Below are positions 1-11,095 of a stretch of DNA of 27,325 nucleotides, in pieces (the stretch's first letter is position 1; every line of letters begins with the position of its first letter). Made by a program: the position numbers and the translations under genes. The stretch comes from Fonticula alba. Taxonomy: Eukaryota; Opisthokonta; Rotosphaerida; Fonticulaceae. Under the pieces are notes generated by a model. The model made no database searches, was not told where the DNA came from, and saw only the letters and a program-made list of their open reading frames with translations. The stretch covers positions 2,300,318 through 2,327,642 of the forward strand of contig NW_009242971.1 in the NCBI RefSeq assembly GCF_000388065.1. The letters are read 5' to 3'.

Positions 1-33
1 GCCCGAGCCACTCCCGCCACTGCATCTGCCCAG

Positions 34-3000
34 ATGCGAGGGCTTGACGGGTATGAGGTGCCGACCGCCGAACAGTCCAAAGTTTCCCGGCTGAAGGATC
101 GCATGGCCGTGGCGGCCAACACCGCCGTGGCCAAGCGCCTGGGGTCAGCACGCTTTATGCAGCAACAGCCCCAACGACCGTGGCGCCGGCAGCACGGGGC
201 CGGCAAATTGGGCCTACGCGCGATCGGCCGGTCGCATGTGCACCCACACACGGGTGAGCGGACGTCCCTGTCCGGCCGCTCGCTGTCGTCCCAGGCACGC
301 ATCGAGGCCGACCGCCGGCAGGGCCTGTGCACCGATGACAGCGACCTGGACGATTGGTTTGCCAGCGACACGGACAACGATGCGCCGGGGCTGCCTGCGC
401 CATTGCCGGGCCAGGCCCCGGTGGCGGGCCGCGGCTCGGGTGAGGGCCCCCCCCGACGCGTGGCCTTCGCCCCGGCCATCAGCTACATGGGGTCCAATGA
501 GAGCCAGCTCCTGGCCGACGCGGAAGACGCGGTCCGGCTCCGGGCCCCGGGGCCCGGACTGGCCTTGGGCCCGCGGTCCCCGCCGGCCATGCGCGACAGT
601 CTCTGGCAGCCGCTCTCGCTCATGGGCCAGTATGGGCAGTCGCGCCTGGAGGCCGGCGACTTGGCCGGCCCCCCGGCCGCCGGCCTGGCCCCCGACCCGG
701 CCACCGGTCGCCCGGCTGGAGGCTTCCGCCTGCGACGCCCGCATAGCTTGAACACCGTCGGCCCGGACGTCGGCCAGGCAGGCGCCTTCCTCGGGGCGGC
801 CACATTGTCGGCCGGCCCGGGAGCCGGGCCGGCCATTCGCTTCCGCATTGTCTCCCCCGATGGGCGCCTGGCCGCAAGGTATCGCGATGTCGACGCCCTT
901 GCCACCGGGGTCCTGGCCGGGGACGAGCCTCCAGGCACGGTCGCCGGCCAGGAGGACACCCTGCGCACCCGGCGCGAGCTCGTCACCCCGCTCGGCATCA
1001 CCATCGACGATGCCACCGACACGCCTGACGGGGTGGTGGTCGTGCCTGTGGGCCCGGCCGCCCCGGCCAGCCTGGACGGTGCCTCCGTCGCGGCTCCGCC
1101 CCCGCTCCAGGGCGACACCTCGTCGGTCTTTGCCACGCCTCAGGCCGGGGCCATGTTGGCCGACCGTATGCGCATCTTCGACACGGCTCATGTCTCACCC
1201 TCTGCGCCTTGCCGGCCACGCTTCCCGCGCGAATGTCCTCTAACCCTCATGCCGCTTGCTCGATCGATCCCCCCCCCCCCCCCCCCCCCTCCCCCGCGCG
1301 CGCGCGCGGGCCACCCTGCTTGTCGGCCCTCGCCCACCCTGGCGGCCCCATGGTTCGGCCCGGCCATGAGCCAGGCTTCCTGCGCTTTGAGGGTCTCTCG
1401 CGGCCGCGCCCCCGGAAACTCCTCAACTCGGCCTCCACCACGACCCTCATGGCGCCCGAGGTGGGCAGTCGCCTGCAGCGCCCGGCCACCCGGTACCGGG
1501 TTGCCAAGCCGGTCGTGCCCCCCCTGGCCGGGGTGCCGCCCCCCGCCGGCCAGGCCGACGACCTGGCCCGGAGTAGCTCCTTCGAGGATTTCTTCCCCCT
1601 CATGGACTTGGCGGAGGACGGGGAGGATGGCCGGCCGGCGGGCCGGTCGCGTCGGGGTCGCCTGCGCGGCTGGGCCCGACGCACGGGCCAGCGCCTGGGC
1701 ATGCTGGTGCCGGGCCGGTCGCGTGGCTGGCGCTCGGCCCCCGGCGCCAGCACCGGCAACACCCCGGGCGTCCATCCGGCCAACATGGCACCCCGGCGGC
1801 CTGGCCGGGTCCGCGGCTTTCGCCGCCGGGCCGGGCGTCTATTTGGCTTCCTGCGAAAGAAGCCCACCCGCCACCGGCCACCGGTGACGCGCCCCCTGGC
1901 CGCCAGTGGCCATTGGTCCGTGTCGGCGGCCCGGCGAAAGGGCCACCGCGGGTACCAGCGCTCGCGAGCCCGCTGGCGCGCGCGTCGCGGTCCGCCCCTG
2001 GCGCCGGACGCCGGGTCCACACCCGCCGGCACGGATCCCGGGGCGCGCGACGCCACCGGTGTCGGCATCGCCGCCGGGACCGCCGCCGCCCCCCCCGCCG
2101 CGGGCCCGAGCGCCGTGGCGGCCGCGCCTGCCGCCCCAATGGTCCGGCGCCAAAGTGTCTTCCACACGTATGATGCCCCGCAGTCGCCCCGCCTGGCACC
2201 CTACCAGACGGTCACCCCGTCGGCCCTGGCAGCCGACGCCGCTGCCCGATCGGCCATCGACACAAGCCACCCCCCTTCCGACATCGGGTCCGGCCTGGCC
2301 ACCCCCATCCTGCGCCGGGACTCGGCCGACCGCAAGCTCGCGGCTCAGATGGACGGCGGCAGCCGGTCGGCCTGCCTGACCCGGCGGGCCTTCGAGCGCG
2401 CCGCCTCCACCACCCGGCTAACGGCTCTCATTTGCAATCCCCAAAGTGCCCGTATCACCTACGCCCTGGCGGCTCGGTGGGCCAACTTCATCCTGCGCCA
2501 GTGCCCGCGCTGTAGTGGCGACTGCCCGGCCGGCGGCATGGCCGCCCTCCAAACCGGCAGCACCTGCCACTACGACCTGGGGATTTCCACAGCCCGCGGG
2601 GCCCGGATCGCAGGCGACCTAGCCCAGCAGCGGACACGCTCGCTGGTGGTCATCTACGAATGTGAGACGTGCGTCCGTCCGATGGCGCCACTGCCGGTGC
2701 CGGCCCCCCGCTCCCCCCTCCGACGGGCCGTCAGATGGCTGGATGTGGCCAGGGCCCGCCCTTCTTCGTGCGCCGTGGGCCCCTGGGCCGTTGCCACTCT
2801 AACATGCCTGGCCCCTGCCCTCTCTTCCGCGCATGCGCCCGCTCCCCCGCTCGCTCCTGGTCGCCTGGCAAACGCTCCTCCCTCGTGTGCTTGCAGTATC
2901 GGCAAAGCCCCCCTGCTACGGCCGCTGGCCCATCTTCTGGACACCATCGAAGCTTTGGGCAAGCTGGAGGAGGCTCAGCGGGAGCCCAGCCTGGCAGGAG

Positions 3001-4382
3001 GGCCGGCGCACGCGGCCCGGCGGTATAGCGCCCGGCTGGTCGTGTGCGCTCGACGCCTGCCAGGGCGCATCTGCCTGATCGGCGATCCGCACGGAGCCGG
3101 CGGGTATGCCACCTGGTTTCACATCTTCGGCCAGCGCTACGACGGCCGGGGCCGGCGCACATCCTCCCGCGGCGCCGACAACGGCCAGGCCCCCCATTCC
3201 AATGGCGGGTCCAATGGCGCAAACAATGCCCCTGAGAGCCCGAAACGCCGGAAGCGCCGAAGCCCGAGCCATTCCCCCCGCCCCGGGTCTCCGGTCCTGG
3301 TGGCCACCCAGCCATCGCCTTTTGCCATGTTGTCTCCCGAGCGCCCGGCCGATTGGCGGTCCTTGGTGTATTCCGGCCGCGAGGGCCTGGCCAGCAGCCT
3401 GGCCCCGCCCGACGGAGCCGACACCCTTGCCGGGCCTGGCCAGCGTGAGCCGACCTCCCAAACCGGCCCGACACGCCAGGTGGCCCCTGCCGGGCCCCAC
3501 TCGGCTTTGGCACACCTGCTCTCGCCGCCGGCTTTGACCCCGGCGGTGCTGCTTTCGCCCCACGGCCCGGCCGAGATGGCGGCCGCCTCGCTCTTCCCCG
3601 GGGCATGGCCCGCCGGCCGGCGACAGCCCACGGCGGCCGTGGCCGTTGTGCCGCCCCCGGCAGCACCGCCGCCTGCCGCCCTGACCCCGGGCCTGCCGCC
3701 CCTTCGCAGCCAAGCCCCCAACTGGTACTTGGACATGGCGCACGGGGCGCTGGCCCGGGGGACCGCCAACATCCTGGACCCCTTTCCCGATGAGGCCCTC
3801 CGGTCGCCGGTGCCCAATCCCCGGCCCATGCCCGCCGAGGCCCTGGACCGCCAGCAACTGTTCCCCCTGTGCCGGGACCTGGTCAGCCTGCGCTCCGGCA
3901 CCATCACCGAGGAGACCATCCTCGACTTCCTGGCGCCACATGACGGCACCAGGCTTGGTGGCACGGAGAACGGGGGCATCCTCGGCGCCGGGGCCCCCTT
4001 CGCCACGGCGCCCGCGCCCGACACGACGTCCTACTTCGTGGCTAATCGCCCGCTGGCCGGGCAATTCCGGCCCGCCGGTCGGGCGGTCGGCATCGCCTTC
4101 CAACGGGGGCCTCGCCGCCCGAGCCAGGCCACCCGGCTGGACATCTGTGTGGCAGTGGTCACCGCCGCCCCGGAGCCCCAGGACCAAATGGCCGCCCTGG
4201 ACGAGGAGCTCTTCGGCCGGCGGATCCTGTATGCCCTGCAGACGTGCGGCTTCCCGCCCTCCTGTGTCCATGCACTCAGTATTCCCGCGCCCTCGGCCAC
4301 ATGGAAGACCATGGCTCCTGCCCCGGCGGTTGCCGCGGCCACCGCCGCCACGGCGGTCTTCATGGCCGACGGTCGAGACTAG
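34..4382 (+). CDS. Large Pro/Arg-rich protein of unknown function, possible zinc ribbon (5' end possibly incomplete)
   Basis: I do not recognise this gene. Proposed exons are 34-1165, 1375-2767 and 2897-4382, giving about 1336 residues. Intron 1 has donor GTATGC, a CTAAC branch site at 1240-1244 and no AG before the acceptor region; both junctions are phase 1. Intron 2 has donor GTGCGC, CTAAC at 2799-2803 and acceptor TTGCAG, both phase 2. The frame is open to base 1, and CCCAG directly precedes the ATG, so 34 may be an exon start rather than the true start. Visible parts: an acidic patch (DDWFASDTDND), a long Arg-rich stretch encoded near 1640-1990, a Cys cluster CPRC...TC...CETC at about residues 754-810, and a nuclear-localisation-like PKRRKRRSPSHSPRP near residue 957. 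The C-terminal 190 residues look more ordered. Nuclear location is inferred. An alternative donor at 2669 (also GTGCGT and phase 2) would remove the last Cys pair. Confidence 0.7.
1166..1374 (+). other. Intron 1 of the first gene, with C21 tract
   Basis: Donor GTATGC, branch-like CTAAC at 1240-1244, then 21 consecutive C at 1269-1289 followed by C5 and an alternating GC run. No AG occurs between the branch site and the acceptor pair GAG/CCAG at 1369-1374, as expected of an AG-exclusion zone. Splicing here moves frame 1 into frame 3 with phase 1 on both sides. Confidence 0.75.
2502..2672 (+). other. Candidate four-cysteine zinc ribbon, weakly like Rpr2/Rpp21
   Basis: The segment reads CPRC, then a Thr-Cys about 18 residues on, then CETC about 50 residues after the first pair. 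It is preceded by a helix-like NPQSARITYALAARWANFIL. In the RNase P/MRP subunit family Rpr2/Rpp21/Snm1, an N-terminal helical segment is followed by CxxC, a TC and a final CxxC, so the order is similar. Spacing is longer here and the host protein is far larger than any Rpp21. The match could be chance in a Cys/Arg-rich stretch, so this is a domain hypothesis only. Confidence 0.22.
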
Positions 4383-5143
4383 CCGGGCATTCACCGGCCG
4401 CAGCTCCGTGTGACGCACACACGGGCCGGCCTTTCCCACCAATACACCTGTCTCGTTGCGTGGCCACCGCCCCGGCCCGACTTCGCACGAAGCGGCCTCC
4501 CCTCCCCCTCGCGGGGCCGGGCGGTTCTCTCGGTCTGTGCGGGTGTCAAGTGTGTGTTTCCTTTTCTTTTCCCCATTTTCTCCCGCGCGTGCAACGAGGG
4601 GCACCCACATGCATGATAGTGCGTACAGGGTGGTGTGTGGATAGGAAGGTGTGATGATATTGTACAATGGGGCGGGAGATGCCGGCACAGGGGACGCTCA
4701 TGCGTGTGTGAGCGGATGCCCTGGGGAAAAAAAGGAAGAAAGAGCGCGCCCATGCGAAGTCCCGCTCGCTTTGTCGCGCGAGGGGCCCAGTTTCTAGCCT
4801 GCACCAAATGGTCGGGGACAGGCAGGCCGACACACGGTCCGGGCGGGCCCCGGGATTGCGCCACGGCCCAGGATGACTGACTCCCAGCCACAAGGAGACG
4901 CCTCCTGCGACTCCCGGCCCCTGCCCATTCTCCCGGGAGGCTCTCCGTGTGCTGAGGGCCGAGTGGGATCCACCGCCCCCGGGGGTCGCCAGGCATCCCC
5001 ACCACCGATCGGAGGTGGACCCCCGCAGAGCGGGGGCCCAGGAGGGACAAGGCGTCGCCCCGCCCAACGGAATGGGACGCGCCAGGCAGGGCCAGCCAGC
5101 ACAAAGGGCCCGCCCCCCCCCCTCGTCCCCTCTCCATGGGGGC
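4383..5143. other. Intergenic spacer between convergent genes
   Basis: This 761-nt stretch lies between the stop of the first gene and the stop of the minus-strand SLA2-like gene, so it should hold both 3' UTRs. A pyrimidine/T-rich patch at about 4548-4590 and the only AT-richer block (about 4610-4745) are the most likely 3' end regions for the plus-strand gene. No clear AATAAA is present. Open frames here have no recognisable content. I see no RNA gene. Confidence 0.6.
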
Positions 5144-8100
5144 CTAGTTGAAGGAGGGCTTGGGGGCCACCGGAGGGGGCACCTTCTTGCTCATGGGGCC
5201 CGGGGCCGGGGTCGCCGCATTGAGGGTCATCTTGTTGACCGAGGTCTCCAGACCACCCGCGGTCTCCGGCGGCGAGTCGGCCGTCGGCGAGTCGGCCTCC
5301 AGGTTGTGGTAGTTCAGCTTGCGCAGGTCGGCCAGCTCGCGGCGCGCATCCTCCAGGGCCTTCTCCAAGGACAGGATCTTCACCTGCTTCTCCATGTCCT
5401 GCATGCGGAACTGGGCAGAGGAGAGCTGACCCCCGGCAGCGGCAGCCGGCTGGCTGGCGGCCTTCTCGGCCGCCGCACGCGAGGAGATCTGCTTCACCGC
5501 ACGGACGAGAGCCTGCAATGTCCAGAGCGGAGAGGAGGGACCAACGGGGAGGGGATCGGGGGGCGGGACGGTGAGAACAACCAAAGAGAGGAAAGCACCA
5601 ACAAAGTGGACGCTGGCGAGCTTTCGGGAGGAAGGCTGTAGCAGGAAAAGAGAACACGCTGAAGGGGGGGGAGGGGGAAAAACGCACGCGAGTGGCCTCG
5701 CTGACCACCTTGGCCGCGCCCTCCAGGTTCTCCTGGGTGACGCTGTTGCGGTCGGCTGAGGGGGAAGGGCAAAAGCGAGGCGGCGCATCAAAGGTGGTGA
5801 GTGACATGTGGATGCGCGAGCGAGGGGAGGGGAGGGAGTTTGGCTGGGCAGACCCCCCAATGGGGAAAAGCACATGACAGGCGGGGGGGGGGGGGGGGAG
5901 GCATCCCCATGCGCATGGTACCCCCAGTGCGAGGGGGCGCAACCGGCAGGAGATGGAACAGAACGCACCCTTGACACGCGACGCGGCCACCAGCTGCGCG
6001 GTAGACGCGGCAACCTGGTGCGCCGAGGCCACCAGGTACTCCATGCGGTTCTCGCCGTCGGCCTCCGGGTCGTCGCTGACCGCCCGATCGGCCTTGTCCA
6101 CTAGGACATTGGTGCAGGAGGCCACGCTCTGGGCCGCCGACACCAGACCCTCGGTCCAGCGATGGTTCTTCCGGTAGAATTGGTCCGGCGAGGCGGTGCC
6201 CCGACCCTTGGCCACGATCTCCTCCTGGGCCAGTCGCGCCGCGCGCATCAGCGCACCGATGGCACCGGCAATGGCGCGCGTGGTGTCCAGCAGGGAGGCA
6301 TGCACCGCGCGCGAGGGCTCCTTCATGGCCTCGGCCAGCAGGGCACTCAGCCGGGCCACTGCCTGGTCGATCTCGGCCGCCGCGCCGGCCATGGCCCCAT
6401 CGATATCCAGGGACTTGGTGGTGGAGATGGCGCTCGGATCCGGCAGCTGGCCCAGCAGCCCCGAGAGGGTTTGCATGGCCGCCTCGAAGCCGGCCGCGTG
6501 TTCCTGATTGTCGGTGGTCGTGGCGCCGGTTTCCATCGGCCGGCGGAGCATGTCCCGGCAGGAACCGGCGACCTTCTCGGCCGCGCGAATGAGAGCCTCC
6601 GCATCGAAGCGAGGCATCTCCCCCCCGGTGCCGGTGCCGCCGGCCCCATCAAACAGCCCCTCATACGTGGCGCCCAGCCCGCGCACGGTGTTCAGCATGG
6701 AGTCGATGTTCTCGGCCACCGCGTGCGCCTGCCGCAGGAGCTCGCTCAGGTCGGCCGTGCCGCCGTCGGCACCGGTGCCGCCGGCCGCCCCGCTGGCGCC
6801 ATCATGCGACAGGACCAGCGAATTCATGAACTCCACCGTGTTCAGGCCATTGAAGGACTCCAGGGCCGCGCGGATGGCATCCGACGCGGCAATCGCCCGC
6901 GAGGCATTCGCATGCGGCGCGCATGTGTCACTCGCCACGGACAGGTCCACCCGGCCGCGGACCTCCTCCAGCAGCCGGTCGGCCAGGAGCTGGAGGTTGG
7001 CCCGCCGGGCCGAGGCCAGGGCCTCGGCATCGGCCCGAGCAATGCGCTCAGCCTCGGCCATGCGGGCCTCATTCTCCTGGCGCTGGAGAGCCAGCTCGGC
7101 CGCGCGTGCATCGCTCTCGCGCTTGAGCGCGTCATAGAAGACCCGCTGCGAGGCCAGCTCGGCCTGAAGGCGATCGCTCTCCAGCTTGGCCGCGGCCAGC
7201 GACGCCGCCTGGGCCTCCTCCAGCCGGGCATAGTGCTGGCGCAGGGCATCGGACTCGGCACCGGATGACTGCATGATGGGGGAAGGGCCCAAACCAGCGG
7301 CAACAAACAATGGCATGGGTCAGCAACAGGTACAATGCACACCGGCTCGAGAGCCCGACAAAAGGGCCCCCCATGACCCCGAAGATGGACGGACCTTGGA
7401 GAATTCCTCCAATGTCAGCTTGGTTTGGGCCAACTGGCTGGCGAGGAGCTCGCGCTCGCGGGCCTCCTGCTCCTTCAGACGCTGGAGGGCCTCTTCGTGA
7501 GCCTTCTGCGCCTTGGCCAGCTCCTCGGCGATGGTCTTCTCGGTGTCCTTGCGGACAGCGGCCTCGGCATTGCGCCGAGCCTCGGCGATGGCCGCCTCCG
7601 AGGCGGCAGCCTGCCGGCGTGTCTCCGTGGCGAAGTCCTGCTTCTGACGGAGGAGGTCCAGATGCTGGGCGCGCATGGTGCCATACATCTTGGTCAGGCG
7701 GGCCAGGTTGGCCGACGCGGCCTTGTGCTCCTCTTTCCGGGAGGGGAGGGGAGCAGAGCGAGCGAGCGAGCGAGCGAGAACGAGAGAGGAAGGTTAGGGA
7801 ATGAGTGCACAGCAGGCATGAGGAGAGAGGGGAGGGGGGCGGGGGGGCGGGGCAATTGACAAGTAGGAAGGGGCAGAAAGATGGCAGGTGGCAGGCCGCG
7901 CACCATCGAGGGTCTTGCTACGGGACTCGAGGTCCATGCTGCGGGTTTGCTCGCCAGCCAGCAGGCCGCGCATGACACCAAGCTCATGCTCGAGCTCGGC
8001 CACACGGTTGCGAAGCCGGGCAATCTCGGCATCCTTCTCGGCCAACAGACGCAGGAGAGCCGGGTCCGGCCCGGAGGGGACGTGCACGACAATCGGCTCG

Positions 8101-8806
8101 GGCGGGGGACTGGCCACCGGAGGCGGCGGGCTGGCCGCCTTGCGCGGGGGCTCAACAGGCAGGGCCTGGTGGGGCTCATACAGCAGCGGTGGGTCCTGTC
8201 GACGGGCCAGTGTCAGCCGAGGGCGAGGGGCAATAGGAGAGGGAGAAAGAAGGGGAGAATGAGCGCACGCGCGACAGCCTCGGAATGTCGATCAGCGAGG
8301 TCAGGTAGCGAATGGAACTAGAGCTCTCGTAGAACTTGTGCAAGCTCGCGTGCTGCTCGGAAAACTTGTCGCGGAGCTCGGTGTACACCGAGATGTCGGA
8401 CACCACTGGCAGAGGGATGCGGTGGCAAAGGAGGGGGGGAGGAGGAGAGAGGGAGAGAGAGAGAGAGAGAGCCGTCACAGTGGTGAGCAAGGAAAAAAAG
8501 AGACAGAGAGAAAGAGAGAGAGAGGGAGAGAGGGAGAAGGGAAGAGGAGAGGACGCAAGGCAAACGCACTGGCATGCATGGCACGGAGCATCGACATCAG
8601 GAACTGGTAGATGCCCCAGCTCTCCTCGATCAGTGGCACCAGCGAGGAGATGCGGCACTCATTGGCGACGCCCGTCTTGAAGGAGTTGAACACTGGAGGG
8701 GCGGTTGGCACAGGGCGCTCACGGGGTGTCAGAGGGCGGCCAGATCCCTGATGGGAGTGGAACAAGCGGACAGGGAGAGGGATGGGGGCGCCCGTGACGG
8801 ATGGCC

Positions 8807-8841
<35 letters not shown>

Positions 8842-9741
8842 CCGCACCAATGCCGACCAGGATGAGCACGTCACCCTGCAGCTTAAAGAGATCCAACACG
8901 GTCTGGTACGCCTCATTTGGCTCGTGGGCCTTGCGCAGGGACACATAATCCGCGTAGGACATGTTTGGCGAGAACTCCGGGTGCACCTGATGGAAGGCCA
9001 GCTTCAGGATGAGGAAGTGGTTGTAGGCCGCGATCAGGCGCTGGTAGCCTGTCACAAGGGGGCATTTGGAGGACACAGTGGTTAGGTCGAGTATTTGGAT
9101 GCAGGGGGGGGGGGGGGGGGGAGATGGCGGATGGGGGGCCAGCAAGGCCGTACCACGAGCACCCGAGCGCATCGGCTGGTTGACCAGGGACTTGAGGAAG
9201 TTCACCTCGCGGAAGGCACTCTTGAGGAACTGTGCGAATGTGTCAGTCGCCTTTCTCGACGCAGGGAGAGAAGACAGGGGCGGAGAGAGGGAGAGAGGAG
9301 GCCAGGGGCTGGCGGGCGGAAGAACGCAGAGAGAGAGAGGGGGGGAGGGAGAGAGAAGAGCATTCACCCGAGGGAGGAGCGCTCCGGCGTACATCAACAT
9401 TGCAATCGCGGATGACCTTGTGCAGTGTGAGCAGGCCCTTGTAGCAGACAACCTCGTCCGTGTGGAGGTTCTGCTGCTTGAAGGCGTTCCAGAAGGTGGC
9501 ATAAGCGTTCGGCACGCCCTGCATGTTGTAGATGATCAGGGCTGCCATGGCCGCAGGCAACGCGCGGGGAGGCCCGAAAGGAGGAGCGTAAGTGGCCAAT
9601 GAGGCGATCCGAGAAGCTGGCGCAGGGCTCAAAACAGCATATGCACGCACCGCGGACGTGCTTGGGTTTGGGGGCAGTCTCATCATGGCTAAGAGCCTTG
9701 GCCATGTGCTGCATCATATCGCGCTCAGTGATGACGGACAT
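5144..9741 (-). CDS. SLA2: Sla2/HIP1R-family endocytic adaptor (ANTH, coiled coil, THATCH)
   Basis: It links clathrin-coat membrane to actin at endocytic sites. Eleven exons: 9741-9651, 9541-9393, 9250-9154, 9048-8848, 8692-8570, 8405-8269, 8195-7904, 7732-7395, 7268-5969, 5755-5688, 5512-5144; all junction phases agree and give 1054 residues, close to HIP1R and Sla2. The ANTH domain (about 1-266) shows SHDETAPKPKHVR, a lipid-binding signature, then LIEESWGIYQFLMSMLRAMH. A Pro-rich linker follows, then a heptad-rich, Ala/Glu/Arg coiled coil (about 300-560). The THATCH/I-LWEQ actin-binding domain occupies about 760-1020, with WTEGLVSAAQSVA and ASAHQVAASTAQLVAASRVKAD. The C-terminus VPPPVAPKPSF is a probable SH3 ligand. 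The start ATG has a GCCGCC context. The start and all splice choices are supported by family continuity. No missing key segment is visible. Confidence 0.95.
5883..5898 (-). repeat. G16 homopolymer (sense C16) in SLA2 intron 9
   Basis: Sixteen consecutive G on the plus strand, so a C tract on the sense strand, inside the 213-nt intron 5756-5968. Confidence 0.95.
5969..7268 (-). other. SLA2: Exon 9 of the SLA2-like gene: end of coiled coil and first part of THATCH
   Basis: A single 1300-nt exon encodes about 433 residues, from the distal coiled coil (SSGAESDALRQHYARLEEA) through the pre-THATCH helices to ASRVK. The preceding exons are small (91-338 nt), as are the two that follow. Ala- and Glu-rich helices dominate. 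A Gly/Ala insertion (GASGAAGGTGADGGTAD) breaks the helical region near residue 635. Confidence 0.85.
8807..8840 (-). repeat. (GA)n microsatellite (sense (CT)n) in SLA2 intron 4
   Basis: An almost uninterrupted AG dinucleotide run of about 30 nt begins near the donor end of intron 8693-8847. On the sense strand it is a CT tract. A second GA-rich region lies in intron 5 (about 8448-8535). Confidence 0.9.
9104..9121 (-). repeat. G18 homopolymer (sense C18) in SLA2 intron 3
   Basis: Eighteen consecutive G on the plus strand inside intron 9049-9153. On the sense strand the C tract lies upstream of a CTAAC branch-like site (complement of 9081-9085), with no AG before the acceptor. Confidence 0.9.
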
Positions 9742-9747
9742 GGCGGC
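9739..9747 (-). promoter_or_regulatory. SLA2: Strong start context of the SLA2-like gene
   Basis: The initiating ATG is preceded directly by GCCGCC, the optimal Kozak-type context. It is followed by MSVITERDMM and then the conserved ETAPK segment, which must lie near the N-terminus of ANTH proteins. This fixes the start. Confidence 0.75.
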
Positions 9748-11095
9748 GAGGGAGGTGGGAGGGGGATTAACTACCTCCGAGTGCGCAATACGTGAAGGAA
9801 AGACAGGTGGCGGGGGCACAAAAAGGATGGGTAGGGGGATGGGAAGGAGGGACTGGGGGGGGGGGGGAGGGGGCGAGGGAGGGGCATGCAATATCGATCG
9901 CCCCGATCGGGGGGAGATGCCTCGAAGTGCAGACACTTAACATGATGCTCCCGCGCGGGGGGAGGGGGCAGCAACACAACCACCGCATGGCTGGGTGGTG
10001 GTGGCTGTGGTGGGGCGCCCGGAGGCCGCCAGATGGGGGAAAATCGAACACAAGGCCGGGATCACCCTCGAACCAACGAATGAACGAACGAACGAACGAT
10101 CCAGGCGCACACGCAGTTGCAAGCGGGCGAAGGGCCATTCCGGCGATCGCCCCCATTGCCCCCCCCCCCCCCCCCACGGCCCAGGACAAACATGGCCCAC
10201 GATTGAGCCCAACCCTGCCCTGTGGGCTAGCTGGGCATCGGGCCGAGGTTTGAACAGCCAGCAAACGGATGTCAAATATGAGGGCGTGATTTTGAAATAG
10301 TCACACGGAAGAGGCATGGTCACGCGCGTCCGTTTCTTTCCCACCCCCCCCCCCAACACACACACACACACGCGCACGCGCATTGCCGAATCAACCATCG
10401 TCCACGGCCGAAGCTGGCCGGTCCGGCGGCCGGTCGGCGCAAGCACACTGGGATCCAGGAGGGTCGCTCCGAGTGTGGCGCGGCCGGGGCAACCGTCATC
10501 CACCTGCCCCCACTCTCCCTACCCCCCCCCCCTCCCTACCACGGTCAGGCAAAGAGCCCCGCGAGAACTGGCCTGGGCCTGTTTCGCGCGTCGGCCATAT
10601 TGTGACAGGGAATTCCTCGACCCCACACACACACACACGCACACACACATACACACCCACAGAGCCGTAATGTGCGTACAGCCGGAAGCCGGCAAACACC
10701 AGCGCCATGGATCGCGCGCCAGGGCCAGGCCCGGAAGGAGGAGGCCCGCATTCCCGCGGCCCAAAGCCGCGGAAACCGGGGAGCAAGGCCCTCGCCACGG
10801 TTGCATCGATCTCAGTCCCATCCCGGGCCTCGGGGGGGGGGGGGGGGGGGGGGGGCAGCGCGGCCGAACCGGAAGACAGCATATGCCCATCCCCGAGCCG
10901 CTAGACGCCGGTAGACCCCGCGCCCGGCCGCTATCTCGGTTAGATTGGCCAAACGGGCACGCGCATGCCCGGGCCCCCGCGACAGAGGAGGGGCCCTTCC
11001 CGCGGATGCAGACGAAGACGCGGGAACGCCCGCACCCCCCGGCGGAATGCGAAGGCCCGGCGGGGATGCCTCTGTGGTCACGGTCGGACGCGTGA
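9742..11095. other. Divergent upstream region of the SLA2-like gene, no gene supported
   Basis: This spacer holds the presumed 5' UTR and promoter of the minus-strand gene. It contains G13 (9855-9867), C17 (10159-10175), G24 (10832-10855), (CA)n-type runs near 10356-10382 and 10624-10662, and a four-copy GAAC/GAAT repeat (10075-10098). Long open frames occur on both strands but consist of His/Thr, Pro, Gly or Cys/Val repeats read from the microsatellites, with no domain I recognise. I see no tRNA. Confidence 0.6.
10832..10855 (+). repeat. G24 homopolymer
   Basis: Twenty-four consecutive G on the plus strand in the intergenic spacer. It is the longest homopolymer in the window. Confidence 0.95.

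Noticed and set aside
1191-1374. Donor GTCTCACC at 1191 for intron 1 of the first gene
   Set aside because: It would be phase 2, while the acceptor at 1374 is phase 1; GTATGC at 1166 fits.
2916-4688. 590-residue minus-strand open frame opposite the first gene
   Set aside because: It lies antisense to a frame with splice and phase support. Its Gly/Arg composition is what a GC-rich antisense frame gives.
9154-9250. Frameshift in the ANTH domain of SLA2
   Set aside because: The apparent break is an intron on each side; phases 0 and 1 match and the protein reads SGARGYQRLIAAYNHFL without loss.
10236-10300. Possible tRNA because of GGTTTGAA
   Set aside because: No acceptor stem or anticodon arm could be paired around it.
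10356-10662. CRISPR-like or structured repeat array from the CA/CAC runs
   Set aside because: These are simple dinucleotide microsatellites with no spacers, in a eukaryotic genome.
10316-11095. Long plus-strand open frame with His-Thr repeats
   Set aside because: Its repeats are direct readings of CA microsatellites; no domain, no splice partners, and equally long frames exist on the other strand. High GC makes stop-free frames common.
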